In this document: in pieces, positions 7,782 through 15,798 of the stretch
How the letters are laid out: each line of letters starts with the position of its first letter
How positions within the stretch are numbered: position 1 is the stretch's first letter
Source of the DNA: RYN-433 sp036558265
GTDB taxonomy: Bacteria > Planctomycetota > Phycisphaerae > Tepidisphaerales > Tepidisphaeraceae
NCBI GenBank assembly: GCA_036558265.1
Contig: DATBFY010000669.1
Coordinates: 1 to 21,788, forward strand
DNA: 21,788 nucleotides
Direction: 5' to 3'
Made by a program: the position numbers and the translations under genes
Notes under the pieces: model-generated
Told to the model about the DNA's origin: nothing
The model's database searches: none
What the model saw: the letters and a program-made list of their open reading frames with translations, nothing else

Positions 7782-7809
7782 ATTATTGCAAAGGCGCGGG
7801 GGGACTCAA
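7782..7809 (-). promoter_or_regulatory. Candidate promoter TTGAGT-16-AATAAT for a leaderless DUF2264 operon
   Basis: On the minus strand TTGAGT (7804-7809) is followed after 16 bases by AATAAT (7782-7787), five of six matching the -10 consensus. Six bases separate it from the ATG at 7775, so transcription should begin at or next to the start codon. Spacing is identical to the TAGAAT box before the 73-residue gene. Confidence 0.4.
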
Positions 7810-7872
7810 TGCGAAGGACTGTGCGAACGCGCCGCGAGGCAAGCCACTCCTGCGCCGTGCCGCGCGCAGAAA

Positions 7873-7905
7873 GAAGCCCGCGGCGGGTACGCAACCGCGG
7901 GCTTC
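7873..7905 (-). terminator. Rho-independent terminator of the metalloprotease gene
   Basis: A perfect 11-base inverted repeat, GAAGCCCGCGG / CCGCGGGCTTC, with an 11-base loop. Read on the minus strand it is followed by TTTCT, a short U-run. It lies about 54 bases after the metalloprotease stop and before the DUF2264 promoter, so it should separate the two units. Confidence 0.75.
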
Positions 7906-7958
7906 GGTTTCTCGCCGGGACGGACGCGGCCCTCGTCGCGTCGGGTCCTTGTCGGCGG

Positions 7959-10169
7959 TTAGATCTTGCGATGGAGGACTCGCATGACGACCTTGGGTCG
8001 GGCGATCGGCTTGAGCGAGAAGACGCTCGCCAGCTGCCTGGCCTTGGCCTGGGTGGCGCTCGTGACGGATTGAGCTTTGGACGAACTCGCAGTAGTCGTC
8101 GCCGTTGACGCGCCGTCGCTGGTGACTGGCGTGATCGTGCCCCATTCGGAATCGCTGATCGGGTCGGTGTTGGCCTGGGCGGTGTTGTAGTTCTGGGCCA
8201 TCAGCGTGAGATCATTGAAATCGACGACGCCGTCGCCGTTGAAATCGCCCTGCTGCCAGGCGGAGCCGCCGACGACGGCGTTGTAGTTCCGGGCGAGGAG
8301 CGTCATGTCGTTGAAATCGACGGATCCGTCGAGGTTGGCGTCGCCGGCGAGGGCGACGGCCGGCGTGAGCGCCGCCTTGGCGGACGAGGCGTTGCTGTCG
8401 GCCGAATCGCCGACGGCGTTGTAGGCACGAACCTTGTACGTCCAGAGCTGGTTGCGGCGCAGGCCGGTGTGATCGACGGCGGTGACGTTCGCGCCGACGG
8501 TTCCGAGCAGGGTCCACGTGCCGCCGCCGTCGCGCGAGCCGTAAACCTTGAAGCCGGTCTCGTTGTCGGCGTTGTCGGTCCAGGTGAGGCGGATCGAGGT
8601 GGTCGAGAGCGTGCGGGCGACCAGGTTGGTGGGGGCTGCGGGGACGGTCGCCTGCGTCGGAGTGGTCACGTTAGCGAGGTTCGACCAATCGGAGGTTCGC
8701 GTGGCGTCGAAGGCGCTAACGCGATAGGCGTAGGTCGTGTTCGCAGCGGCGGTCGTATCGCGGTAGGTGCTGAGGTCGGCGCCGACGCTGGCGAGGTCGG
8801 TCCAGTTGGCGCCGCCGTCGGCGCTGCGCTGGATCGCGTAGCCGGTCTCGTTGTTCGCGTTGTCGGTCCAGGCGAGGTCCACGGCCGTCGCGGATGCGGC
8901 GCCGGCCACAAGTCCCGTCGGCGCGGCGAGCGGCGTCACGGTGACGACCGGCTCGAGGCTTCCGGCGAGCGTGTACTGACCGACGTCGCCATAACCACCG
9001 TGGCTGGCGACGGTGACGTAGTAGGTGCCCTGGGCCGCGAGACTGGCGGAGAGGGATTCGCCCAGCGAGCTGGTGTCGGCGGAGGCGAGCACGTTGCCGG
9101 CAGAGTCGCGCAGGCTGAGCTTCAAGTCGAGCATTCCGCCGGTGACGCGGTCGGCGGAGAAGTTGACCGCGCCCGCACCGCTGGTGAACGAGAAGACGTC
9201 CTGGTCGGACGTTTTCTCGATGACGCCCGCGGCGCTGGCGGAAGTGTTGTTAAGCGTCAGCGCAGAAGCCGAGGGCAGGTCATTGCCGAAATCGTCGGCG
9301 CGGTAACCGAAGCCGTTGGTCGTCGAGGAGATGACGGCCAGGTCGTCCTGGATGTGGGTGGGCGAATCCGAGGCGGTGCCGTACCACCACATGCCGCGGC
9401 GGGCGGTGTAGCTGCTGCCCATGATCGGGGCATCACCGGCGGCATTGGCGGGGGCGTACTCGGCGGTCTTGGTGCTGCCCGACCAGGTGGACTGGTGCTG
9501 CAGGCCGAAGGCGTGACCGGCTTCGTGTGCGGCTGCCTCGGCGGAATACTGCGCGTAGCCGTTAGCAAGCATCTTCGGAAAGACGAAGACGACGTTGGGC
9601 GCCGAGTTGGCAAAGGAGCCCACGTACGAGACGCCGCCCGCCTGCGCTCCGAGCCACGCGCCGTCGCCCCCGAAGACGACCTTGAGCGATTGCTTGTTGT
9701 TCAAGTTGCCGGGGTTGACGGTGGTCACGTCGACGTTGAACGGCGAATACTTCTCAACGACGCGAGACCAGATCTCGCGGATGGAGGCGAGCTCGCCGTC
9801 GCTGAAGGTGGTTGGGTCGCCGTCCTGGTCATAGGCGGGTGTGGTGCCGGGAGTGTACTGACCCCAGGTGGGGGTGCTGTCACCGGTGAAATCGAGGTAG
9901 ATCCTGGCGTAGGCGCCCGGGCGGCTGGAGAGGGCAGGAACGGCCGACAGGGGCGAGCTGGCCGAGGCGTCACCGCCGGTCGAGGTCGAGTCGGTCGTCG
10001 TTCCGGCGTTGATGACGGGGAAGACGCCCAGGTCGCTGGGGATCTCGTCGTGGTGCGTGGGATCGTTCGGATCCGCATGCATCATGATGCGCGATTCGAG
10101 TGCAGCCCACTGCACGGTCAGGCGACGCGAAGACCCCTTGACGTTCGTGGAACGCTTGCCAGACAACAT
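7959..10169 (-). CDS. Secreted zinc metalloprotease (metzincin-type) with PPC, two FN3 and dockerin domains
   Basis: A 736-residue extracellular-type protein. Start ATG at 10169 follows a good Shine-Dalgarno (GAAGGA). There is no classic signal peptide. Instead the N-terminus has a basic stretch and ALESRIMMHAD at 23-33, like the LEPR-type starts of planctomycete exported proteins. The catalytic site is HEAGHAFGLQH at 215-225 (HExxHxxGxxH), with Met250 in APIMGSSY as the Met-turn. A PPC-like beta domain lies at about 315-403, followed by FN3 repeats at about 415-505 and 510-600. A dockerin-like pair of Ca-binding loops follows at 609-630 and 641-662 (DANLDGSVDFND, DFNGDGVVDFND). A Ser/Thr-rich linker and a basic tail (residues 707-736) end the chain. 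It likely degrades protein outside the cytoplasm. The dockerin could anchor it to a cohesin partner, none of which is seen here. Confidence 0.9.
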   Translation of the reverse strand: MLSGKRSTNVKGSSRRLTVQWAALESRIMMHADPNDPTHHDEIPSDLGVFPVINAGTTTDSTSTGGDASASSPLSAVPALSSRPGAYARIYLDFTGDSTPTWGQYTPGTTPAYDQDGDPTTFSDGELASIREIWSRVVEKYSPFNVDVTTVNPGNLNNKQSLKVVFGGDGAWLGAQAGGVSYVGSFANSAPNVVFVFPKMLANGYAQYSAEAAAHEAGHAFGLQHQSTWSGSTKTAEYAPANAAGDAPIMGSSYTARRGMWWYGTASDSPTHIQDDLAVISSTTNGFGYRADDFGNDLPSASALTLNNTSASAAGVIEKTSDQDVFSFTSGAGAVNFSADRVTGGMLDLKLSLRDSAGNVLASADTSSLGESLSASLAAQGTYYVTVASHGGYGDVGQYTLAGSLEPVVTVTPLAAPTGLVAGAASATAVDLAWTDNANNETGYAIQRSADGGANWTDLASVGADLSTYRDTTAAANTTYAYRVSAFDATRTSDWSNLANVTTPTQATVPAAPTNLVARTLSTTSIRLTWTDNADNETGFKVYGSRDGGGTWTLLGTVGANVTAVDHTGLRRNQLWTYKVRAYNAVGDSADSNASSAKAALTPAVALAGDANLDGSVDFNDMTLLARNYNAVVGGSAWQQGDFNGDGVVDFNDLTLMAQNYNTAQANTDPISDSEWGTITPVTSDGASTATTTASSSKAQSVTSATQAKARQLASVFSLKPIARPKVVMRVLHRKI

Positions 10170-10339
10170 CCGGGATTTCCTTCTCGTTGAAAGACCGACG
10201 CGCGCGCGGAAAACGAACCGATAACGCGAGACCTCGGTGAGCGGCCCAGCCCGCTTGCGGGGATGACCGGTTGCTGAACTTAAACGATACGAAATGGCGC
10301 CTAAGCAGTTCGTGAGAACAACGCGCGATTTTCAAGGCA

Positions 10340-10435
10340 TGCCAGGGTCGCTCTGACCCCTCTGGCAGGGAGAAGGATGACGAGCTCATGCAGAAGCCGG
10401 AACCGTGCGCCCATCACGATGCGTGGAGGGCGCAC
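10340..10435 (-). terminator. Two hairpins after priA, possible transcription terminator
   Basis: Directly after the priA stop (three bases) a perfect 8-base inverted repeat, GTGCGCCC / GGGCGCAC (10405-10435), has a 15-base loop. About 40 bases further, TGCCA-GGGTC pairs with GACCC-TGGCA (10340-10367) with a 3-base bulge and 5-base loop. Neither has a strong U-run on the minus strand, so termination could be Rho-dependent or weak. The rest of the 269-base gap 10170-10438 holds only the leader of the metalloprotease gene. I see no gene in it and no convincing sigma70 promoter. Confidence 0.35.
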
Positions 10436-10438
10436 ATG

Positions 10439-12886
10439 CTACAGGAGCGAGACCGGATCGACGTCCACGGCGATCCGGTCGCTGGTCGCCAGGTGCCCTG
10501 ATTCGCGAAGCATCCCGAGCACCTTTTGGAGGAGATCCGCGCGCGGGCTGGTCAGGACGATCTGGTTGCGGAAGTATCCGGCGATGCGGTTGATGGCGCA
10601 GGGCATCGGGCCCTTGGGCTGGATCAGGCCGGAGCCCTGCGTTACGGCCGCGACCGCCTCCATGACCTTGAGGCCCAGCTCGTCACTCTTCCAGTGCAGG
10701 ACGTCCTGATCCTGGTCACGGATGACGACGCGAACCATCCGCGCGAAAGGCGGCAGGCCGACGTCCTTGCGATGTCTGAGCTCGGTTTGCGCGAAGCCCG
10801 CAAAGTCCTGCCGCAGCGCCGCCTCGATCGTCGGATCTTCGGGCATGAAGGTCTGGAGGACGACGCGCCCAGGGTTGTCGCCACGGCCCGCACGACCAGC
10901 AACCTGCGTGATGAGCTGAAACGTCCGTTCGGCGGCGCGGAAATCCGGCAGCGCGAGTGACGTGTCCCCGCTGATCACACCAACAAGCGTGACGTTCGGA
11001 TAGTCGAGGCCCTTGGCGATCATCTGCGTGCCGAGCATGACCTGGACCTCGTTGCGCGCGAAGCGCCCGAGCAGGGCCTCGTAGTCCTTGGCGCCGTGCA
11101 TCGAGTCACTGTCCACTCGCGCGAACGTTACATCGGGGAACTTCTTAGCCATCTCCTCTTCAACCCGCTGAGTGCCCAGGCCAAACAGGCTCAGCTTCTT
11201 CGAGCACGTCGGGCAGCGCTGCGGCAGCGGCGTGACGGCCAGGCAATAGTGGCACTGCAATTGCCCCGTGTGCAACGCCGTCTCATGGCTGGCGCTGTTG
11301 ACGTGCGCGCCCGACGAGCGGTGATACGTCATGGTGGCGTCGCAGTATTTGCAGTGAACGGGCTCCTGGCAGGAGACGCAGAAGACGAAGTTCGAATAGC
11401 CCCGGCGGTTGAGGAGCAGGATCGCCTGCTGGCCCTTGTCGATCGTTGTTCGCAGCAGGTGCTCGAGGCGCTGCGAGATCAGATGTACGCCCGGCCGCGC
11501 GCGCATCCGGGCCTCGGTCTTGAGATCAACCAGTTCCACGTGCGGCATCGACAGCCCGCGCACGCGGTGGGGGAGCGTGAGGAGGTGGTAGTTGTCCGTT
11601 GTCCGTGGTCCGTTGTCAGTTGTTGTGGACGGCGATCGTGCGCCATCTGCAACGGACGACGGACCACGGACCACGGACACACGGTAATACGTCTCCAGCG
11701 ACGGCGTCGCACTCCCCAGGATGACGGGCGCGCCTTCGATCTGGGCCCGCTTGATCGCCACGTCTCGCCCGCTGTAGCGCGGGGCCTGGTCCTGCTTGTA
11801 GCTGGCCTCGTGCTCCTCGTCGACGACGATCATGCCCAGGCGGGGCACCGGGGCGAAGACGGCCGAGCGCGCGCCGACGACCACGTCGGCCTGTCCGCTG
11901 GCGCACTGCTGCCAGAAGCGGTGCCGCTGGCTCGCCGTCAAACCGCTGTGCAGGACGGCCACGCGCGGGAAGCGCGCCGTGAATCGCCGCACGGTCTGGG
12001 GCGTCAGCGCGATCTCAGGCACGAGGACGATCGCCTGCCGCCCCGCCGCTACCACTTCGCCGATGCAGCGGAGATAGATTTCGGTCTTCCCGCTGCCGGT
12101 GACGCCGAAGAGCAGATTCACCGAGAAGCCGCCGGCTGCCACCCGAGGCCGCAGCTCGTCGAATACCTTCGCCTGCTCCTCGTTCAACTCCGGTACCGGC
12201 AACTCGGAACCTGCAACCGGGAACTCCGAACTTGCTTCGCTCATCCACCCCAGATCCGGCTCGGCGCGAACGGAGATGACGCCCACCGCGGCGAGCTTTC
12301 GCACCGTGGGCGGCTTGACGCCCGCCTCGCCCGCCAGCCGCACCAGTTCGATCGCCTCGCCCTCCTCCACCTGCAACAGCCGCGCCAGGATCGCGCGCCG
12401 CTTGGGCGCCTTGGTCTTCTCGAAGATGTCCTGAATCTCCTCGCGAGATTTGGCGAGCCGCACCCGTTGCACGTAGCCCATGCCGATGCGCTTTTTCACC
12501 GCGGCCGGGATGACGCTCTCCAGCACCGTGCCCAGCGGCGCGCAGTAGTAACGGCTCATCCAGCGCGACAGTTCAAGCAGTCCGGGCGTGACGAGCACCC
12601 GCTCGTCCTCGATGTCGATCAGCCGCTTGATCCGCGGGAAATCCGCGTGATCCTTGATCGCGACGACGTACCCCGGCACCGGACGGTTGCGCTTGCCCAG
12701 CGGTACGCGCACGCGCTGGCCGACCGCCAGCCGCGTCAGCAGCTTGGGCGGGATCGAATAATCCAGCAGCTTGTCGAGACTGTCCTCCAGCGCGACCGCC
12801 GCCGTCGGACCGATTGCCGAGTGCAACGGCTCGCCCTGCTGCTCCTCGGCTTCGTCCGCCCCGAATAATGTCTGCTGATCCGTCAT
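10439..12886 (-). CDS. priA: Primosomal protein N' (replication restart helicase PriA)
   Basis: An 815-residue 3'-5' DNA helicase that reloads the replisome at stalled forks. The start is put at ATG 12886 (MTDQQTLFGADE), though an in-frame ATG at 12919 would add 11 residues. The DNA-binding N-terminal domain is followed by Walker A GVTGSGKT at 261-268, DEEH at 356-359, GSATPS at 391-396 and QVAGRAGR at 661-668. Eight zinc-binding cysteines come in CxxC pairs at 503/506, 512/515, 545/548 and 558/561. Two parts look foreign. Residues 216-235 (SSEFPVAGSELPVP region) and about 404-432 (GPSSVADG...TTDNGPRTTDN) are encoded by heptad-repeat DNA and have seven-residue periodicity. Both keep frame and fall between core motifs, so the enzyme is probably functional. 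The gene is divergent from the membrane protein gene at 12991. Confidence 0.96.
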   Translation of the reverse strand: MTDQQTLFGADEAEEQQGEPLHSAIGPTAAVALEDSLDKLLDYSIPPKLLTRLAVGQRVRVPLGKRNRPVPGYVVAIKDHADFPRIKRLIDIEDERVLVTPGLLELSRWMSRYYCAPLGTVLESVIPAAVKKRIGMGYVQRVRLAKSREEIQDIFEKTKAPKRRAILARLLQVEEGEAIELVRLAGEAGVKPPTVRKLAAVGVISVRAEPDLGWMSEASSEFPVAGSELPVPELNEEQAKVFDELRPRVAAGGFSVNLLFGVTGSGKTEIYLRCIGEVVAAGRQAIVLVPEIALTPQTVRRFTARFPRVAVLHSGLTASQRHRFWQQCASGQADVVVGARSAVFAPVPRLGMIVVDEEHEASYKQDQAPRYSGRDVAIKRAQIEGAPVILGSATPSLETYYRVSVVRGPSSVADGARSPSTTTDNGPRTTDNYHLLTLPHRVRGLSMPHVELVDLKTEARMRARPGVHLISQRLEHLLRTTIDKGQQAILLLNRRGYSNFVFCVSCQEPVHCKYCDATMTYHRSSGAHVNSASHETALHTGQLQCHYCLAVTPLPQRCPTCSKKLSLFGLGTQRVEEEMAKKFPDVTFARVDSDSMHGAKDYEALLGRFARNEVQVMLGTQMIAKGLDYPNVTLVGVISGDTSLALPDFRAAERTFQLITQVAGRAGRGDNPGRVVLQTFMPEDPTIEAALRQDFAGFAQTELRHRKDVGLPPFARMVRVVIRDQDQDVLHWKSDELGLKVMEAVAAVTQGSGLIQPKGPMPCAINRIAGYFRNQIVLTSPRADLLQKVLGMLRESGHLATSDRIAVDVDPVSLL
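11591..11680. repeat. GTCCGTK heptad palindrome inside priA
   Basis: The left arm (11591-11622) is tandem GTCCGTT, GTCCGTG, GTCCGTT, GTCAGTT units. The right arm (11648-11680) is the complementary set of GACGGAC and CACGGAC units. Reading one arm against the complement of the other, 27 of 31 positions match around a 25-base loop. The left arm shares a 23-base identical stretch with the left arm of the element at 20575. The insert is translated as part of PriA without a stop, giving a TTDNGPR-type seven-residue repeat. Confidence 0.85.
12185..12233. repeat. Direct heptad run (GGAACTC-like) inside priA
   Basis: Five clear consecutive 7-base units, GCAACTC, GGAACCT, GCAACCG, GGAACTC and CGAACTT, occupy 12199-12233. 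Two weaker units precede them. There is no inverted copy. In the priA frame they encode seven-residue related blocks, EFPVAGS and ELPVPEL, between the N-terminal domain and the helicase core. Confidence 0.65.
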
Positions 12887-12990
12887 GGGGTTGCGACAAC
12901 TTCCGCGTTCATCGTCCACGTGCTATCGTGATCGACTCCGCCGGATCGATCGTATTCCGGCGAACATTGTTCGGCAACAGTTAGGACGCC

Positions 12991-13890
12991 ATGTTCTTCA
13001 GTGGGTATTACCGGGCCCGACTCCTCCTGCTCGCCGGCGTCGTCGCCGCCGCCGCCATCTTCACCTTCGCCTCGCGCCAGTTTCACGTGCCGGCGTTTCC
13101 CGGCTTTGGCGGGAGCCTGATGGCCGAGCCTTCGCCGCTGGTCGCGACGCTGGTCGTCGCCGCGGCGCTCTTGGTTTCCGTCCTGCTCGCCACGCTCATC
13201 GCGGGCACCGTACGGTTCGACGCGGGTCTCTTCTGCGCGGCGCTGGGGATGACGGCGCTGTCGATCCGCGGGGGACACATCGGCGACGTCCTTCGGCAGG
13301 CCGGACCCTCGGGCAGCCCCGTCATTTTCGTCCACCTCGCTCTCGAATTGGTCGTCCTCTACGCGCTGGTCGCGCTCGCCTGGTCCGTCCTCTGGGCGCT
13401 GCACACCGGCGGCCATCTCAAGGCCGACGAGTTCCGCGACGGCATCGAGGACACCGACGAACCTCTCATCTTCAACATCTCCGCCCTGGCAATGCAGGCC
13501 GGCGTCATGATCCTGGGCATGATGCTTTTGGCGCAATCGGACGCCAAGGCCCAGGCCCTCGCCGCCGTCGGCATTTCCTCCTTCATCGGCGCGTGCGCCG
13601 CCTACTACATGTATCCGATCTCCGCCAGCGCCTGGCTGTGGGTCGGCCCGATGATCGTCGGCATCGCGGGGTACATCTTCGCGTATCTCACGCTCGGTCA
13701 CGGCGACCTGCTCTGGAAGACCGGACAGCTCAACTTCGCCCTGGCGCCCCTGGCGCGCCCCCTTCCGCTGGACTACGCCACCGCCGGCCCCGCCGGCGCC
13801 ATCCTGGGCTACTGGCTCAGCCGCCGCTGGCATCGCCAGCGTCTGACCGAATCCGCCGCCCCGGAATCCTCCCCCACGCCGGCCCCCTGA
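12991..13890 (+). CDS. Multi-pass membrane protein, unknown function
   Basis: A 299-residue protein begun at ATG 12991 with TTAGGA eight bases upstream. Hydrophobic segments near residues 11-27, 50-71, 77-92, 111-136, 160-181, 188-205 and 214-233 suggest seven membrane spans. A further weak span lies near 263-276, and the C-terminal tail is basic then Pro/Ser-rich. A soluble loop at about 137-159 carries many charges (KADEFRDGIEDTDEP). I do not recognise a family and see no catalytic motif. It stands alone on the plus strand between divergent priA and a convergent minus-strand gene, so it is probably monocistronic. The 104 bases shared with priA hold both promoters, but I cannot point to clear boxes. 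Confidence 0.8.
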   Translation: MFFSGYYRARLLLLAGVVAAAAIFTFASRQFHVPAFPGFGGSLMAEPSPLVATLVVAAALLVSVLLATLIAGTVRFDAGLFCAALGMTALSIRGGHIGDVLRQAGPSGSPVIFVHLALELVVLYALVALAWSVLWALHTGGHLKADEFRDGIEDTDEPLIFNISALAMQAGVMILGMMLLAQSDAKAQALAAVGISSFIGACAAYYMYPISASAWLWVGPMIVGIAGYIFAYLTLGHGDLLWKTGQLNFALAPLARPLPLDYATAGPAGAILGYWLSRRWHRQRLTESAAPESSPTPAP

Positions 13891-13961
13891 TGAAACATTG
13901 TCTGCGCTCGCGCGCGGCAGCCGCGACCTGGCATCGCTGTACTCGGAGTCGCTGGGCCGGT

Positions 13962-14540
13962 TTACGCCGACGGCGTCGGGCCCGGCACGCCCTGCTTCCA
14001 TCGGTTGAGAAGATCGGCCAGCTCCGTCGCCCCCATCGTCAACTCCGGACAGATCAGAATGGCCTCGTCGTTTTCGCCCAGTGAACCGATCGGCTTGATC
14101 CGTGCAGATTCCTTGCATGCGTCGGTGAGACGGTAGGCAACCACCCGCCGCATGCCCAATCCGATGGGCCAGCCAACCCGGATGACAGTGAAGCTCCCCG
14201 TGATGTCGCTCCAGCGACGCGAGCGCCGTCCGACAATCCCGTAATCGACAAAGCCGTCCGCGCCGATCTCGAGCCGGGGCCGCCCGGTCATGGCGGTCAC
14301 GAGCACCGCAATCCCACAATAACAGGCGAGCACCGCGGCCATGCAGGCGACGATGACCCAACGATGCGACCAAAGCCAGATCGGCACGGGCAAAAACCCC
14401 AACAACCCAACGGCCGCTAGGAGCTCTAAGAACGCGACGACAATCGTCAGGCCGACGGTGATCGCAACAGACGCGATCGCGATGCCTGCAAAGATCCTGA
14501 GCGGGCTCGGACCAACCGTGACGGTGGCGGGAGGAATCAT
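13962..14540 (-). CDS. Small membrane protein with PH-like cytoplasmic domain
   Basis: A 192-residue protein. The first 85 residues hold two or three hydrophobic segments (about 16-35, 36-52 and 61-83). The rest is soluble, and RPRLEIGADGFVDYGIVG followed by RRSRRWSDITGSFTV resembles the strand pattern of bacterial PH-like domains (STM3941 type), in which a membrane hairpin precedes a small beta domain. Function is unknown. The ATG at 14540 has a strong Shine-Dalgarno (AAAGGA) in the 12-base gap after nrnA, so it is co-transcribed with it. It converges with the membrane protein gene, and the 71 bases between their stops show no strong terminator. Confidence 0.75.
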   Translation of the reverse strand: MIPPATVTVGPSPLRIFAGIAIASVAITVGLTIVVAFLELLAAVGLLGFLPVPIWLWSHRWVIVACMAAVLACYCGIAVLVTAMTGRPRLEIGADGFVDYGIVGRRSRRWSDITGSFTVIRVGWPIGLGMRRVVAYRLTDACKESARIKPIGSLGENDEAILICPELTMGATELADLLNRWKQGVPGPTPSA

Positions 14541-14552
14541 GGCTTGTCCTTT

Positions 14553-15563
14553 TTACCCTCTCGTGATCTGGGCTCCCATGACCTGCACCATCGCCCCGAC
14601 CACCTCGTCATGCGCCGCTTGGAAGCTCTTCTCCAGCTTCAGCCCCGACGCCCGCGCGTGGCCGCCGCCGCCGAATTGTTCGGCGAATCTTGCTACGTCA
14701 ATTTGACCCTTGCTCCGCAGGCTCACGCGCACCGGGCCGAAATCGGTCGGCTCGGTCAGAAGCATCGAGACTTCGACGCTCGCGATCTGCAGCGGCAGGT
14801 TGATCAGGTTCTCCGTGTCCGCCACCTTTGCCCCGGTCGCCTCGAAATCCGCCTTGGAAATCCGCATGACCGCAAGGCGACCCTCCTTAAGCAATTCCAT
14901 CGACGAGAGCGCGCGGGCCTGGAGCGCCACCCGCTCCTTCCGCTCGTTCTGATACAGGAGCTGATAGAGCCGGTCGGTATCGACCCCCGCCTCCATCAGC
15001 ATCGCCGCCAGCCGCATGGTGTAGGGGCGCGTGTTGCTGAACTGGAACCAGCCGGTGTCGCTGGCGATGGCGACGTAAAGGGCCGTCGCCATCGCCTTGT
15101 CGAATTTCACATCCCAGAACTCCAAAAGCTCTGCCACGATCTCCCCCGCCGCCGCCGCCTCGGTCACGACCAGCTTCACGTCGGCCCAGTCCTCCTGGGT
15201 CAGGTGGTGGTCGATCACGACTTTCGGCTTGGCATACGCCAGCACCCGGTCCTTAAGCCCCGGCAACTGCGACCACGTCCCCGTATCCACCACGACCAGC
15301 GCATCATAAGAATCCAGCGACAGACCCTCCGGCCAAGCGGCCTCAGCGTCGAAAAACGGGATCTTGTTCTCCTGAAAGATGAACGAATACTTGCGCGGCA
15401 AATGACTGAGCAGCAGCACCTCGGCCTCAACCCCCCGGACCTTCAATCCCAACAAGAGCGCCGCCGTCGAACCCAGCGCATCGCCATCAGGCCGAACATG
15501 GGTCGTCACGAGCACGCGCTTCGTGCGCGACAGAAAGTCGATCACGCGTTGATAGCAATCCAT
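14553..15563 (-). CDS. nrnA: DHH/DHHA1 phosphoesterase, NrnA-like (oligoribonuclease / pAp phosphatase)
   Basis: A 336-residue DHH-family phosphoesterase. Start ATG 15563 gives MDCYQRVIDFL. Longer in-frame options add about 76 residues of Pro/Arg-rich sequence, not typical of the family. Metal-binding motifs are complete: THVRPDGDALGS at 21-32, VVVDTG at 90-95 (Asp93), IDHH at 117-120 and SDTGWFQFSNT further on. The DHHA1 substrate-binding motif GGGGHARASG is near the C-terminus. Members degrade two- to five-residue RNA fragments and dephosphorylate 3'-phosphoadenosine 5'-phosphate, using Mn2+ in the cytoplasm. Which activity dominates cannot be read here. A small membrane protein gene follows 12 bases later. 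Confidence 0.92.
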   Translation of the reverse strand: MDCYQRVIDFLSRTKRVLVTTHVRPDGDALGSTAALLLGLKVRGVEAEVLLLSHLPRKYSFIFQENKIPFFDAEAAWPEGLSLDSYDALVVVDTGTWSQLPGLKDRVLAYAKPKVVIDHHLTQEDWADVKLVVTEAAAAGEIVAELLEFWDVKFDKAMATALYVAIASDTGWFQFSNTRPYTMRLAAMLMEAGVDTDRLYQLLYQNERKERVALQARALSSMELLKEGRLAVMRISKADFEATGAKVADTENLINLPLQIASVEVSMLLTEPTDFGPVRVSLRSKGQIDVARFAEQFGGGGHARASGLKLEKSFQAAHDEVVGAMVQVMGAQITRG

Positions 15564-15618
15564 GGCGCCATGATAGAAAGGGTGTCGTTGATCGCCAGTT
15601 GGGGGGAGTTGGGTTGGC

Positions 15619-15646
15619 TTGACAGTCCCTTGGGCGCCGATACCAT
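15619..15646 (+). promoter_or_regulatory. Candidate sigma70 promoter for the tRNA-Gln / glmU unit
   Basis: A perfect TTGACA (15619-15624) is followed after 16 bases by TACCAT (15641-15646), four of six to consensus. It lies in the 235-base gap between divergent nrnA and the tRNA, about 150 bases before the tRNA. No better promoter is visible closer to it. The rest of this gap shows no gene. Confidence 0.4.
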
Positions 15647-15798
15647 ACCGTTCGCTCCCTCTTGGGGGCCGGTGGACGTCGAGAGGTTCGGCTTGGTATT
15701 GAGCCGGAAGGGTAGGCGGAACCGAGACTTGCATGCATACCTCCGTCCGGCCGGTGCCACGCGGGCTCTCCCGGGCGAACCCCTTCCGCACCTTTCTC

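Noticed and set aside
8469..10190. Long plus-strand open frame of over 500 codons antisense to the metalloprotease
   Set aside because: It is Gly/Arg/Val-rich shadow sequence of a high-G+C gene. The minus strand encodes clear catalytic and domain motifs.
10170..10330. Possible ECF-sigma type promoter (GAACT then CGTATC, minus strand) before the metalloprotease
   Set aside because: Only short loose matches and no second example in the window to compare.
11591..11680. Repeat units considered as a CRISPR array
   Set aside because: Units are 7 bases, abutting, without spacers, and arranged as one palindrome.
11096..12868. Long plus-strand open frame antisense to priA
   Set aside because: Arg/His/Leu-rich composition with no motif, fully opposite a well-recognised PriA.
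13891..13961. Terminator between the convergent membrane protein genes
   Set aside because: Only a 5-base CGCGG/CCGCG stem with no U-run on either strand.
12883..14373. Minus-strand frame of nearly 500 codons upstream of priA
   Set aside because: Gly/Asp/Arg-biased, opposite the membrane protein gene with credible transmembrane segments and ribosome binding site.
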